Source of the DNA: Tubiluchus corallicola
Lineage: Eukaryota; Priapulida; Priapulimorpha; Priapulimorphida; Tubiluchidae
Direction: 5' to 3'
Length of the DNA: 64,000 bases
NCBI GenBank assembly: GCA_030141605.1
Contig: JAQGDQ010000517.1
Location: 93,088 to 157,087 of the forward strand
The position numbers and the translations under genes were made by a program. Below are positions 1 to 11,984 of this stretch, piece after piece (the stretch's first letter is position 1; every line of letters starts with the position of its first letter). Below the pieces are notes generated by a model, which searched no databases, was not told where the DNA came from, and saw only the letters and a program-made list of their open reading frames with translations.

Positions 1-199
1 CTTTAATATTTCTCGTTTATTTGTCTGTAATGTAAATGTATGTAATAGTGGTTTAATAAACTAACAAACATATTAGCTCAATTGGCTTGATCAGCTCATC
101 TGCGGCAATTTTTTATTTTAGTGAAATCTGTTTTCATATCTTTTTGTAAGCTATAAAGCTATAAAAATATCAACGCACCCTTCTGATAGTTTAATAAAA

Positions 200-1163
200 C
201 CAATCGCATTAAATGCCTCAGAGTGTTGCTCCCCCTTTTCATTTAATAGAAAGCAAATATTGAAAAATAATGAAATTACAGATGAAAATATATACGATGA
301 TTTACCCATGGAATTACTTGACGTAAAGTTATGTTAGTTTGTCTTGGAGTCAATAAATTTTCCGTTAATCATGCAGTCAGGGGAGAGCTGGGTCGTTTCC
401 CTCTATACGTAGACGTTATAATTAGGACAATAAAATACTGGCTTAAAATACTGAACTCTCCACAAAATACATTAATACACAAAACCTACGAAGAAAATAA
501 AAATCTCTTTAACCAAAATACGGGATGTTGGTTACAATTTGTCAGAAACATTTTCCGTCACTTGGGCTTTTCTCATATTTGGGAACAGCAGGGGGGCTGA
601 TCAAATTAAACCTTTTCTACATGATTTAAAGGAGAAACTACAAACATATTATAAAATTTACTGGAAGGAATGTTACAAAAGAAACGCGCAAAACAGGCGA
701 AACTAATAAACTACGAACCTGTACAAAATTTAAGCAAGAATTTATAGCCGAAAAGTATTTTCTTTTTGTACATAATCACGTATTAAGATGGAACTTTACT
801 AAACTGCCAACTTGCATATAGAAAAAGGCCGACATTGTATACCCAAAGTACCTGTTAACAATCGAATGTGTAAACACTGTAATGAAGGGAAAATTGAAGA
901 TGAAATGCATTTTGTACTTGACTGTAAAAATTACTATGAGCTAAGGTCAAATTTATTCAGTATAGCGAAAATTTTTCCTGCTTTTATTAATCTACCTATG
1001 GACCAAAAATTTATTTTGATGTTAAGAGGTAGTGATTTTGAAATGACAAATTTAGTGTCAAAATACACTACTGAGAGTCTTATAAAACAAAATTTACAAA
1101 ATTGAGCTTGCCTGTTGTTTTATTTAATAGTGTTAGATCTTCATTATATACAATAATTCTAAC
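200..1163 (+). mobile_element. LINE (CR1/L2-like) 3' coding remnant, frameshifted
   Basis: Degenerate C-terminal part of a non-LTR retrotransposon reverse transcriptase. One open stretch (331-600) has the post-RT pattern 'HAVRGELGRFPLYVDVI ... YWLKIL'. A second (812-1105) has 'RHCIPKVPVNNRMCKHC' followed by a CxxC...H...C zinc-knuckle-like arrangement (CKHC, then MHFVLDC), as seen at the end of many CR1/L2-type reverse transcriptases. The stretch between them (601-811) continues the same protein in shifted frames, so the element is broken by indels and stops. The 5' boundary near 200 is approximate. The element is interrupted at 1163 by a younger LINE, and its 3' untranslated tail resumes after 2442. 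The clade assignment is tentative. Confidence 0.75.
1153..1163. repeat. Target-site duplication, left copy (ATAATTCTAAC)
   Basis: ATAATTCTAAC occurs here and exactly at 2443-2453, flanking the minus-strand LINE insertion. An 11-bp duplication is typical of target-primed reverse transcription. Confidence 0.85.
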
Positions 1164-2442
1164 TTTCTTACCTTAGTCCTTCCTGCGCATTGATGCACAT
1201 TGAGCAGACAGCATTTTCCACTGAGTTCTATCGGCGGCTTCGTTCTCTACGTTTTCCCAACGTCTGTTGACAGCTCGAAGGTCTTCTTTGAAGGATCTGC
1301 GCCACGTTGTTTTTGGCCGACCTCTTTTTCGTTTCCCACCAGGTGGTTCCCACTGTACTGCTGTTTTGGCGTAGCGACTTTCTGATAGACGGAGAATATG
1401 TCCAGCCAGTTTCATTCTTCTCTCTGTAACTATATCTTGTAACCGCAATGACTGCGCTCGTTGAAGAACTTCTACATTGGTGACATGGTCGCGGTAGGAG
1501 ATTTTTAGTATCTTTCGAAGGCATTTTTGGTGGAAGACGTTCAGTTTCTTTGATAACTCCGCTGTGACTTTCCAGGTTTCGCTGGCATAGAGAGCCGTTG
1601 GCAGCACAATGGCGTTGTACAGACGAAGTTTGATTTTCATGTCAATTTTCTTGCTTGTCCAGATTTTTCCCATCTTCCTAAATACTGCTGTTGCTTTGCC
1701 GATTCTCCCCCTGATGTCATTTTCTGTACCTCCATTACAGGTCATCACACTGCCCAGATATGAAAAACTGGTAACGTTCTTAACCATTTGGCCTCCCACT
1801 GTTATATGTACATCATTCTGTTGGTTTGTCCACACTTTCAAAACTTTGGTCTTTTCTTGACTAATTCTCAATCCAATTTTTCCCGCTACTTCTTCCATAC
1901 TTGTGGTCAGTTGTTGCAGGCTTTCTTTTGATGTTTCCAGAAGAGCTATATCGTCAGCAAAGTCCAGATCTGCCAATCGTTGTTGTTGTTTCCATTGCAT
2001 TCCTAGATCTTTACCATCAACCGCCTTGTTCATGATGAAATCAATCGTCAGTAGGAACAGGAATGGCGACATAATGCAACCCTGCTTAACTCCAGTTTCG
2101 ATGGTGAAATACTCGGTGTTTCCCTCTTGTGTTCTTATACAACAGCCGCTGTTTTGGTAAAAGTTCTGGATGGTTGAAATGAATTTCTGTGGGATACCAT
2201 ACAGAGAAGCAATTTTCCATAGAGACTGCCTGTGAACAGAGTCAAAAGCCTTCTTGAAATCAATAAAATTGATTAATAAGGGCTGTTGGAATTCCATACA
2301 TTGCTCAATGATGTTTCTGAGAGTGAATATCTGTTCACAGCATGATCTTCCTTTTCTAAATCCAGCTTGTTGTTCTCTTAGTCTTATATCAGCAGCATCT
2401 CTCAACCGATCTAGCAGCACTATACTCAGGACTTTTCCAGGT
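1164..2442 (-). mobile_element. 5'-truncated LINE insertion with intact RT open frame (RTE-like)
   Basis: Minus-strand non-LTR retrotransposon fragment of about 1.28 kb, bounded by exact 11-bp duplications. Its 3' end (low coordinates) finishes in a TAAGG/TAAG-type simple tail with no poly(A), as in RTE-like elements. The 5' end is truncated inside the reverse transcriptase just before 'GKVLSIVLLDRL', the usual outcome of aborted reverse transcription. It sits inside an older LINE 3' end. The uninterrupted 415-codon frame and the perfect duplication suggest a fairly recent insertion. Confidence 0.88.
1173..2420 (-). CDS. Reverse transcriptase, C-terminal part of LINE ORF2 (5'-truncated)
   Basis: RNA-directed DNA polymerase domain of a non-LTR retrotransposon. 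Visible motifs in order: finger/palm entry 'QAGFRKGRSCCEQI' (about residues 18-32), motif A 'FIDFKKAFDSVH' with the first catalytic Asp (about 52-63), motif B 'GVKQGCIMSPFLF' (about 109-121), motif C 'FADD' with the catalytic Asp pair (about 153-156), then a motif D-like 'LRISQEKTKVL'. The tail has the 'LYASETWKV ... FHQKCLRKIL' pattern and a basic 'GGKRKRGRPKTTW' segment. The endonuclease and the first part of RT are missing, so the copy cannot be autonomous. The listed start is simply the first Met in the truncated frame; the frame stays open to the insertion boundary. Clade (RTE-like) judged by eye. Confidence 0.9.
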   Translation of the reverse strand: MLLDRLRDAADIRLREQQAGFRKGRSCCEQIFTLRNIIEQCMEFQQPLLINFIDFKKAFDSVHRQSLWKIASLYGIPQKFISTIQNFYQNSGCCIRTQEGNTEYFTIETGVKQGCIMSPFLFLLTIDFIMNKAVDGKDLGMQWKQQQRLADLDFADDIALLETSKESLQQLTTSMEEVAGKIGLRISQEKTKVLKVWTNQQNDVHITVGGQMVKNVTSFSYLGSVMTCNGGTENDIRGRIGKATAVFRKMGKIWTSKKIDMKIKLRLYNAIVLPTALYASETWKVTAELSKKLNVFHQKCLRKILKISYRDHVTNVEVLQRAQSLRLQDIVTERRMKLAGHILRLSESRYAKTAVQWEPPGGKRKRGRPKTTWRRSFKEDLRAVNRRWENVENEAADRTQWKMLSAQCASMRRKD

Positions 2443-2627
2443 ATAATTCTAACGCTTCACTTTAAATATAGGTTACCATTTTGTAAAATGTAATTTTAAT
2501 ATAATACTATGCTCTACGGTATAAATTTGTTGGAAAATGTAATTGCAATTCTAAAATTCGTTGTGTACTAAACTTTGTAAAATAACTTAACATATATTTA
2601 ATCGCTGTAAATACCGTTTACTATTAC

Positions 2628-2713
<86 letters not shown>

Positions 2714-2860
2714 GTGTGTTTTATTGTGTATTGTGTTGACGATTATACCCCATGTGGGGTTTTTGGCTGTGTAGTGCATTGCTTATGTAATGTTTTGTAA
2801 CTTCTTATTGCAATTGTAATTGTATGGATTGCAAATCGTCAATAAATTATATCATCTTTT
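2443..2860 (+). mobile_element. 3' UTR/tail of the interrupted older LINE
   Basis: Continuation of the plus-strand LINE after the nested insertion. It starts with the second copy of the target duplication. It contains a long ATT microsatellite, then a 3' end with a short hairpin (CCCCATGTGGGG, 2748-2759), enclosed by GACGATT (2738-2744) and its inverse AATCGTC (2834-2840), and an AATAAA signal at 2841-2846. Such 3' hairpins are common in CR1/L2-type elements. The outer end is approximate. Confidence 0.6.
2624..2713. repeat. (ATT)n microsatellite
   Basis: About 90 bp of nearly perfect ATT trinucleotide repeat, embedded in the LINE 3' tail. Confidence 0.97.
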
Positions 2861-2909
2861 TGAACAGCTAGTAAGCCAATCGGCGCATATGAATCGATAG
2901 ATGCACGAC

Positions 2910-3800
2910 AAAAATGGCATTGGTAAAAATGGCATAGGGAAAAAATGGCACAGGAGTAAATGGCATAAATGGAAAAATAAGAAATATGGTACATTTATAA
3001 AATACTGTGGTGGTCACTATAAGGGTCACTGTGGTAACTATTTTACTTAATTTTATCTCTGCTAAAGAAGTTATGCTCCAACAAAAACTAACAAATTAAC
3101 AGATTTCCATGAAACTTTGTGGAGAAAGTGGGTATAGGGGACAAGAAATATGCATTCTGACGCAGATTCCGGGACAGGGGAAAGGGTGAAAGCTGCCAAA
3201 ATGGACAAAACGCACAAGAAACATTCGTGAAGCACTTCGAGGAGGTCTCAGAGCTCTTTGGAAAGAAGACGAGATAGGGTAATTCTCTTTTTATTTTCTC
3301 TACCGGAACAAACAATTCTGAGTTAGTTCCAAGTTCCATTCCGAGAAATTCTCGCTTGGAAAGGATTGTAATGCTGGCTATACTTTGCTTATACATGTAC
3401 ATACAATTATAAGCTGATTTAGTACGTAAATGTGTGCATCTGTCAGTCTATTACAATTGCCAAATGGTTAAAGAAATGTATCCAAACACTCAGTGCCATG
3501 TTTGTGCATTATTGATTATAATTCTGTTTAATGAACACACTTTTTCTAGTCTGTATAATACTTATACAGGTATATTTTTGTATAGTTTTTGATTTTCATT
3601 GTTTCGCGTTTTTTTTCTATCAAAAAAAATCAGAGGAGCATGTTTAGATTTTTCGACCTTAGCAGGCACTGCTTTTTAATAAGCGCATTCTAGATTTATT
3701 ATAAAATTTATTTGCGTCACGTATGTGCCATTTTTTCTATTCTTCCAATTGTGCCATTTTTTTCCTTTGACATATTTATCTGTGCAATTTTTACTACATC
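2910..3800. repeat. Candidate non-autonomous element with inverted AAAATGGCA-type end repeats
   Basis: The left side (2912-2970) carries four to five spaced copies of AAAATGGCA/TAAATGGCA. The right side (3725-3790) carries the inverse, TGCCATTTTTT, twice, plus TGCAATTTTT. The 8-mer clusters point toward each other about 0.8 kb apart, which resembles subterminal inverted repeats of a MITE. No clean target duplication was found, and the weak open frame inside (3088-3402, minus) matches nothing I recognise. Confidence 0.45.
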
Positions 3801-3830
3801 TTGTGTAGACCCTATTGAACTCAGACATCC

Positions 3831-4485
3831 CACAACTAATGAAAGAATTCTGTACTCATCAATGAATTAGACATGGAAGCATGAATCACAATTCTCCCCC
3901 CCCCCCCGTTCTCGATCCTGGTCTCATTTCTTTTGCAATAATATTTGTTCATCAAATAAAAAACAATTCTTACCTTACTTAAGCCATTTTACATTTCCAC
4001 ATCGCCAAAGATATCAGAAGTGCTCTCTTTACCTAATCTATCAACTCTAATTTTGTTACGTGTAATCAAACTTCCGCTGCCATACAAACTTAGTATTAGT
4101 ATACATTCTAAATAAAACGAGATCTCTAAAATGTGTTCATCGTATGCGACAAATTTTTATCAACATTTTAGCATACGTATAACATTGTAAACGTAAAGGT
4201 TTCAATCGGCAACGCGTAGCCATAATATTGCAAGCTATAAAACATTTTAAAAATGTCTTGCCCTATTACCCTTACCTTACATTAATTTCAGAATTAACTT
4301 ACTGGGCGTCATATTACTTTTCACACTGTCCCACTTTTGAAAACTGATCAACATGACATAAGCATGAAACTGAACCTATCTAACAAAAGATGTCACTGTT
4401 TTCCTATTATTCAGCTTACTTATTACGTAGTTTATTATGCTTACGAAAATGTCGCCAAAATTGTTTATCACATCTTTTAAAGCAC
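3831..4485. other. Unannotated AT-rich sequence
   Basis: No convincing coding region. A C homopolymer lies near 3896-3907. Otherwise unremarkable. Confidence 0.6.
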
Positions 4486-4489
4486 GAGA

Positions 4490-4975
4490 ATGCACGCTTC
4501 ATAAGTAAAACTTAAAAAATTTATTTTTAAATTTTATACCACTTACATGCTGTCTTATTGCACACAGGCATTGCGTTATTAGCAACACCCTATAAAAACT
4601 TCTAAATTTAAACTCCTACAATTACCGTAGCCGCAGACATTTTAATGTTAAGTCGTTTGAAACAAGTTTAGATAACACTGCGTAAAGTTTGAAAAAATAA
4701 TTAATCAGAGCATTCGTAGAACACACTTTTCGCTAGCTAAGCAAAAGTTTAATTACTTTATATTGTCAGTAAGACCAATAGGATGTTTGTTTTTTTGGTG
4801 AATCAGTCGTGCACACTGTTTTATGAGGTGACGCGAATATTTTAAATTATTAAGAATTTTCTTTTACACTTACGTAAGTTTTTCTAGCAGTAAGCGTAAT
4901 GCTAAGTAATGCATAACTTTGTATGAAAAGTATTGGGGATATATTTTAAGATTCCCTTTTCTTCCCCTTAATAAA
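4490..4975 (+). repeat. Dispersed repeat, copy A
   Basis: About 480 bp that matches, in reverse complement, the segment at 15740-16200. Shared blocks include GTCAGTAAGACCAATA (near 4767), TTTTTTGGTGA, AATCAGAGCATTCG/AATCAGAGCGTTC, AATTTAAACTCC and ATTAAGAATTTTCTTTT. Divergence is moderate, with indels. No coding capacity is conserved between the copies, so this is a non-coding repeat family of unknown class. Confidence 0.7.
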
Positions 4976-5600
4976 TTAACTGCGTGTGATTATCGAGTAA
5001 AGTTAAGCAACGTTGAGGTTGGCTAGTACATGGATAGGTGATTTCACAAAACTCATTCTATGTTTTTCCAACCGTCAAACTGAGCCCCAGCTATTTACCA
5101 CGTTGAGGAGAGATGTATACACATCTGCGCTTTTCTAAGGCACCACTGGCGGTTAAAGGCTTGTTTTAAAGGATTATACCTTATAACGACCTAGGCTCCA
5201 GTATCGTAGCAGTCCATTATCCCCTGCTGTTGAGCTATAAAAGTTAAGTTGCGTCTACATGCATTCAAAGCATCTTGTTCATCTTGTTCTGCATAAAAGC
5301 TGATTTCCCGTTGACTCCTTTAGGCACTGAGGAAGAAGTATGATGAGGTTGAGGATACTGAGGTTGAGGATATTAAGGTTGAGAACACGGAGAGAGCGCC
5401 AATGTCGCAAGCGAATATGTATAACGTGTTAACGTCTTTTGACATGAAAGACGAAGCATTAAAGGCTGTTCTCTGTAAATGCGTATAGCTCGAGATGGTA
5501 CATAGACCCGCTACATGTGTGAAAACAATTAACTCTGCAGACATGGTTCGACCAGACATTTAGTCAAATCGTGCAATTTTCTTTTATGATTTAAACCGGT
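4976..5600. other. Unassigned sequence with a possible short acidic exon
   Basis: Mostly featureless. One stretch, 5324-5489 on the plus strand, follows a pyrimidine-AG and reads an acidic peptide beginning 'ALRKKYDEVEDTEVED' to a stop. It could be a terminal exon or chance. No partner exon was recognised. Confidence 0.3.
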
Positions 5601-6062
5601 CAATCTGCTCAGTCACGCTGGCGAACTGTACCACTGGCGAACTGAAACGTTTTGTTAAAGAAAAGGTAATAACATGTAACAGAAAAAAATTGCTGCCGAA
5701 ATGTTCTACTGGGGAAGTGCGTACTGCCGAACTGAAACATTTCACGAAAGGATAACGCAATAACATAGTGAAGAAATTGTGCTAAATAAATGTTCCACTT
5801 GATTACTAAAATATTCCGTTAAAGGAATGAACAAAGAAATTTACTAGAGAAATATTTAAAGAACTTGAGAACTGAAAACAATTTGTTAACTGATAAGGTA
5901 ACGACATAGCACAGCAATTTTACTAGCGAAGTATGTACTGGCGAACAGTAAAACTGGTGAACTGTACCACCGGCGAACTATACCACTGGCGAACTATGCT
6001 ACTTTCGAAGTGTGCCACTGACGAACTGTACGGCCGGCGAGATGTCAACTGGCGAAGTGCCT
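5600..6062. repeat. Degenerate minisatellite: ~15-bp 'CTGGCGAACTGTACC' units in ~90-bp higher-order blocks
   Basis: Units close to ACTGGCGAACTGTACC recur at 5617-5645, 5710-5735 and densely at 5930-6060. A larger block beginning GAACTGAAAC recurs at 5639, 5729 and 5869, the first two exactly 90 bp apart. The open frame at 5933-6163 is a by-product: the repeat reads as recurrent 'TGEL/HWRT' blocks. Confidence 0.75.
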
Positions 6063-9000
6063 GGATACGACTATACGACTATTCTGATGTTAATGTCAAA
6101 GATGGTTCGATTGAAGACAACGACCGTGAGGTATATTGCGCCTCGTTCGCTTTTGTCAAGTAAATTTCCTGATAAATTGTCAAATAAATAGCTACTGGTA
6201 AGCAAAGTTACGACTCCATGCGACGGGTAATAGACACCTAAGTGAAGAATAGCAACGAGGGTGACATTCTTCTCAATAAAGGTACAGTAGCCTTTAAAGG
6301 AATTCGTCCACTATGCGATGTTTCAATACATAGTCATATGTAGCTGATAATATGAATATTTTAATGGTTAAATTGAAAATGTAATTTAATAGCCCATGCA
6401 TAACTAGTTTCGAGCATATATCTCAGCAGTAGACAACCATAAACAGAAAAAATGAAAAAGAAGGCATATACATCCCAGCTTGCAGTCACGCACTAGCTAA
6501 ACAATTATTTTCTTTAAATTAGTAATTGCTGTCTATTTAACATTATACTGCAAGCTCATAACATTACATCAGAAACTATAGTAATCTGCGTTTCTTAGAC
6601 AAAAAACTTTAGTTTAGCTTTAAAACCTATTGTATTATTCTACTTTGTACTGGGAAACGAATTTTGAAGCACGTTTCTAAAGCATCGCAAAAATAAGGAA
6701 CTAAGTCAGGATGTTTCAATACTGTTGTCTGCAGTGGTAAATTGAAGTAGAACAATAAATTTCATTTCAATTCAGTGTTTTGGTGGTACCTTTCCGTTCA
6801 TTGCATAACCTTCATTGCATTTTTAGTAATAGAGAAAAGAAGGTTACAGGGAACAGACATAAAGACTACTTGCAAGAGGTGGTGATATACCTGATGTCTA
6901 TGCCTCTAACCTTCTATTGACGTAGGTCTAGTCGATGGAAGAATCTATTACATGAAATTGTATATAGATGGTATCTCAAAAGAAATTCACCACTGCACCA
7001 ATGACACATATTCTGTTGTTTTTTTTCAAAAACTCCGTAAACAATTTTGTAATTTCGATAGCAAGGGTCTTCAGTTATTTTGTGTTACGTTCGAGATACG
7101 TTAATTATATTCACATTTAAGTCACTTCTATAATGAAATTATATAAATTAAATTCTATAAATTGAGTAGGTAGCAGTGCTTATGGCAAAACGTTTCTTTA
7201 AAACCAGTACATTCAATAACTGTTTTTTTGAGTTTTTTGAAAAGCTTACTTTTCAATCAAGACCAAGGCAAGTGTAATTCATTTGTTTTTAATGCCCGTG
7301 CTGCATCATAATTATTTCAAAATTACCAACTTCATCAATTTTAATACAACACCAAAAATTAGCTCAACATGCGCAAGGTCATTTCAGAGGTTATACAAAT
7401 AGCCACAAACCGCGCTTGGAAAGTGGGGAGCGTTGAGTATTTTGTTAAAAAACCGTGCAAAACTTGAAAACCTTTAGCTGCCAGAGTGTTAATTTTCAAG
7501 GACATTTATTTTAGTGTGAACAATTATAGTAAATTGAAAACAATGCAATAGTCGACGACCTTGCGCACAATAGCTTACAAGTGACATCTATAACTATCGT
7601 AACCTGGTATTGGAGACCCTCAAATGTACATAACTATATAAACAAGTGATATCAAAACTAAAGAACTGCAAGAATTTTTTGAAATGACGTTGGAAGGGAA
7701 TGACCATTTTATAACGGAAGAATGTTTTAGTTGCTGCTACGGCCATCAGTACAAAATATTTTTAGGTGCCCGCATATCCAATATTTTTGCCCAAATAACA
7801 CGTGCTCGTGCACCATGTTTCGCGATTTTGAGAAAAATCCCATAATTTTTCACAAGTATACTAGACTGTGTGGGATAACTCAGTTGAGCTCATTATAACA
7901 GCTGTTAAAAGCTTTATACGGAGAACAAAGTTTGACGTGTGTAACAATTTGTAATTCTAGCATTAGCGTTTTTGAAATTTTAGTATTGGTATTTATGCTG
8001 AGGATCTAAAAAGCACCAGTACAGTCAACGTCCAATAAGCAGATAGAGCAATTCAATAATGTTGCAGTCTGCACTCTGCTTTTGGAGATTTGGGACGTTT
8101 ACTAATTAAGACTGATGCATTCTGCGACACTTGGATCCCACTCCCCAGTCTTCCCATGATGGGAATGAAGCGACAATTAAATGGCATGACTCCAAACGTA
8201 GCAAATTAATGTGAACTGAAGTGTCACTATAGACTTGATTGAGTATCGAGTCTTAAAGTGAGCGTCCAACGCTGATAGACTTTTAATGTACACTCTGATT
8301 CAAACCTCGAGTCGTGTTCATTCATTAAATGATTCTCATCAAACTGACCTGGTTATCAAGGGTTTCACTTTGCAGTTTAAACTTTTTGCGAACACATGAT
8401 CTACTTATCAGTCAACGTACTTTGTTACCAATACGCACTGAAATCACCGCAAATATGCAAAGTCGTCCAGAAGAAAGCATTGCCCCAAATAACTCGTAGC
8501 CCTTCATCTTGGTAGAGGCATTTGCAAAAGAGACCCACATCACCTTGTAACCCAGTTTCTTTTTCTTTACAAATTTCCATCCAAGACGCCCACGAAGCGC
8601 CGCCAAGACGTTTTACCTGCACGGTGTTCCGGCAATAAGGTGTCTTGCCGTTCCTAGAAGAGCACCTTGTAAAAAGAACGTTGTTGCGGCGCTTCTGTTG
8701 TGAGCGTGAGTATAGTCTTTGTGCTCCATGTTTTTATATGACAAATAAAATGGACTTAAAAGAAGATTAGAGCTATTCTTTTCTTAAACGGCCATAGCCA
8801 AATGGAAAACTCATTTAACACATCTTTTTGTTCAGTACTGACAAAGACATTGAGAATAAGTAATGAACATTAAGCAAACTTAAAACCAATTTTTTAATTT
8901 TTTTATGTGGAATTTATCAATTATATTTGTAACCTAGGCAAATTGCACGTTACCATAATAATTTAAACTTTTTTACGCAGGCCAGGCCTTGGCTTAATGA

Positions 9001-9440
9001 CTACCTAGGTTACAAATAAGAAATACACGTGAGAAATAACATTTCGGATTTGCAGTACCGGATAATTCAGACTCTATACTATACGATGATAACTTATAAT
9101 CAAGAAATGCCGCATCTGTTATTCAGTCTCACATTACGTAACATTGCCGTAATGCCGTACGAGTCGTAGTAACGATAAATTAGTTGATTGCTTTGAGGAC
9201 AGAGAAATGTACCTGTGGTCACGAAACGCATGTACAGACAGGATTCATTTATGGATTCTCGTTAGAAAATGATGGGCACAGTGTCAACAGAGTATCTATC
9301 CAGCTCAGCTTTTTTAGCAACTTGCAACGAACAAAAGGGCAACAGACTTTTTTGCGCACACTGTAAATAAGAACACGTACCCATGTAATTGGCTGATTAT
9401 TATTTCTACCATTACATTAATTAACTTAGCGCTTGAATTG
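6063..9440. other. Gene-free AT-rich sequence
   Basis: Only short, composition-driven open frames (for example 8412-8622 and 9184-9366) without recognisable domains or splice context. No RNA gene seen. Confidence 0.6.
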
Positions 9441-9449
9441 AACCTCCAT

Positions 9450-9475
9450 TTCTCTTGTTCTCTTGTTCTCTCTCT

Positions 9476-9517
<42 letters not shown>

Positions 9518-9560
9518 GTTCTCTTTTTTCTCTTTCTCTCTCTATTTCTCTCTCGCTCCT
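9450..9560. repeat. (CT)n microsatellite, imperfect
   Basis: CT-rich tract with an almost pure CT core at about 9468-9516. Confidence 0.95.
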
Positions 9561-10500
9561 CTATCTGCCTAATTCTTCATCAATAATAGTCTAGCGAAGG
9601 TAGTTTATGGAATAATAGCAATTCATTCCAGAAAACTACGTAGGAACGAACTTTACTGCTAGCCGTAAAATTATTTTCAAATTTTCTCTATATATAAACG
9701 CCTGCTTCTTATTAAAAACTGTATTTCTAGTTCGTGAAGATCGCGCATCACTCTGTCAACTGGGAACAATAAACTGATGCACAATGCGTGTCCAAAAATG
9801 GGAGCAAGACTGGCGCACCAAGTATATGAAACTGTTTGCAGGCAAACAAAGCATTACTTAATTGTTAAAAAAGTAGTTACAAACTCGGTATAAATGACAT
9901 AAACAACAAAAAAATAAACGTTAATAATTGTTCCTAATTTAATTACCTAATAATTCGGCCTGTGTGAAATGAATGCAGTTTTAATGCAACATTATTACGA
10001 CTACATGTTCGCAAACACACAAAAGAGTAAAATTAAAAGCTAAATTTCGTTACTTACACAAGAAGAATTTCATTGACTTCGGCAACTATTCTAAGTAGCT
10101 TCTCTGTTCTGATTTGGTACAAGGTATGCGTTAAATTCAAGTTGTGAAATATATAAAATTTTGAACGGCAAAAATCACTATAATTATAAATGAAAGCTTG
10201 ACAAAAATATCATTCGTACAAATCCTAACTGCAACAACATGTAAGAATGTCTACGTAGGAACGTTTAATAGGTCTCATTCTTATGAACAGGATCAGTAAC
10301 CGAGCTAAGTCCGATCCGTTGACTTTTCTGGGTTCTATAAACACTACGGAAAGATTAGAATGATAAGGTTACCATATATAGTAGCTAGAGGTTCGGTGTC
10401 TTCCAAATATAACACAAATTTATTTACTTCAGAAATAAAGTAAAATTTATCCCCAAACGAACCACCTGACGCTTATAATGCTTATGTACATAAACTGTCT
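9561..10500. other. No feature recognised
   Basis: AT-rich sequence without a supported gene or repeat family. Confidence 0.55.
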
Positions 10501-10525
10501 CTCCCCTCCTTTCCTTATCTATCTA

Positions 10526-10592
<67 letters not shown>

Positions 10593-10632
10593 TGATATAT
10601 ATAATTATAATTATATATATAATTTATAAGTG
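10501..10632. repeat. Compound (CT)n(TA)n microsatellite
   Basis: A CT run (about 10528-10558) passes directly into a TA run (about 10557-10590), followed by decayed TA-rich palindromic sequence with two copies of AAGTGATA. Confidence 0.93.
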
Positions 10633-11970
10633 ATAGATATCAAAATAGTACTTTCCTTGAGTTTAAATTAAGGCTAATGAAAGGCGTTGCACTCCTCTGC
10701 CAAATAAGAAACTGATACAATTTCTCCTGAACACCGATGCATGTAATATTATGCTAAGCCAGTTTCAGTTATATGCAAGCCTATCTTTTGAAAACTCTTA
10801 ATAATATGCAGTAGCCTTTTACGCACAGCATTTTATTAAACGTAAAGTTAAGCATTAAATATGCGTTAGATAATGTGAGTTCATAAACTGTGTGGCGTTG
10901 CATATGCCTACGCATGAAATTGTGACTTAGCCTTTGCGGAGGAGGGTGACTATTTTATTCCATCGTTTATACTATTTTTACTGGCGATATTTACAGTGAA
11001 GTGAATCTACCTAATTATTATTTTTTAAAACGATCGTTGACCGAAGATAAGGAAATGTAAATAAGTTTAAACCGAGACTTGATTTAAACTAGAAATCTTT
11101 GAATTTTAACTCCGATGCTATTTAGATCATGAGCAATCTCTTGTCATAATCCAAACGTTCGACGGTTCGAGTCCAGGACTCGTTTTACATTTCCGTTAAG
11201 TTTAGGTTACAAATTTAACTTATGTGACTTATTTCCATCATTTATTTATAATACTGAAATTATAATTAAAAAAGTTAAAGAAACATTTATAATGAGAAGC
11301 AATATTTAAAAACAAGAGTCAAAGTAGTTTCTAAGAGATATGTTTTAACAAAAAGGCGTCAGACAATGAAAACATTTATTATCACAGAGTGACGTAGTTG
11401 TCCTGATATCAGGCGTAAACATCAATATCCAAACATGTGAAAAGTTTTGTTTGGAATGTTAAGAAACAATTTGGAAAACAACAGCCCATTGCTAGGATGA
11501 TTTACTTTGGCAGGACAAATATGACGCTATCGGTAGTTATTTCTTCACGGAAGACTACATCAACGGCGGCTGTAAGAAGAATGACCACTAAAATGCAGAC
11601 ACTTACATATAAATCTAATCCTCTATAATCCAAACACAATGCAATTCCCATCAAGATTCTCGCAAAGTCAGATCCGGCCGCATTGCGTGACTCAATTTCT
11701 AGTTTAGTATCTGAAATGGCTCTAGGATACGATCATTGACTTTATATCTAAGATTAGGTTCGTAATTACAAACGCTTAATCTAGAGAAATTGTTGATGAC
11801 CATGTACTTCCATTCTTGCATCTTGTAACTTCATTACTTTCATTATAATAATTCATAATTTGATAGGCTTGAGACATACATTTTTTCTGCATGTAGTTGT
11901 GTAATACGGCTTCCTTTTGTTGATAAGATAAATTGAAATCTAGTGATGATAATTAACGATCAAATTTAGA
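10633..11970. other. No gene recognised; weak tRNA-like B-box
   Basis: A GGTTCGAGTCC motif (near 11164-11174) matches a polymerase III B box, but no foldable tRNA surrounds it. The rest is featureless. Confidence 0.45.
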
Positions 11971-11984
11971 AGGTCAGAGGCTCT

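Noticed and set aside
5933-6163. 76-codon frame
   Set aside because: Produced by the CTGGCGAAC minisatellite. The peptide repetition mirrors the DNA repeat and other copies are frame-broken.
11150-11180. tRNA gene suggested by GGTTCGAGTCC
   Set aside because: No matching A box or cloverleaf could be drawn around it.
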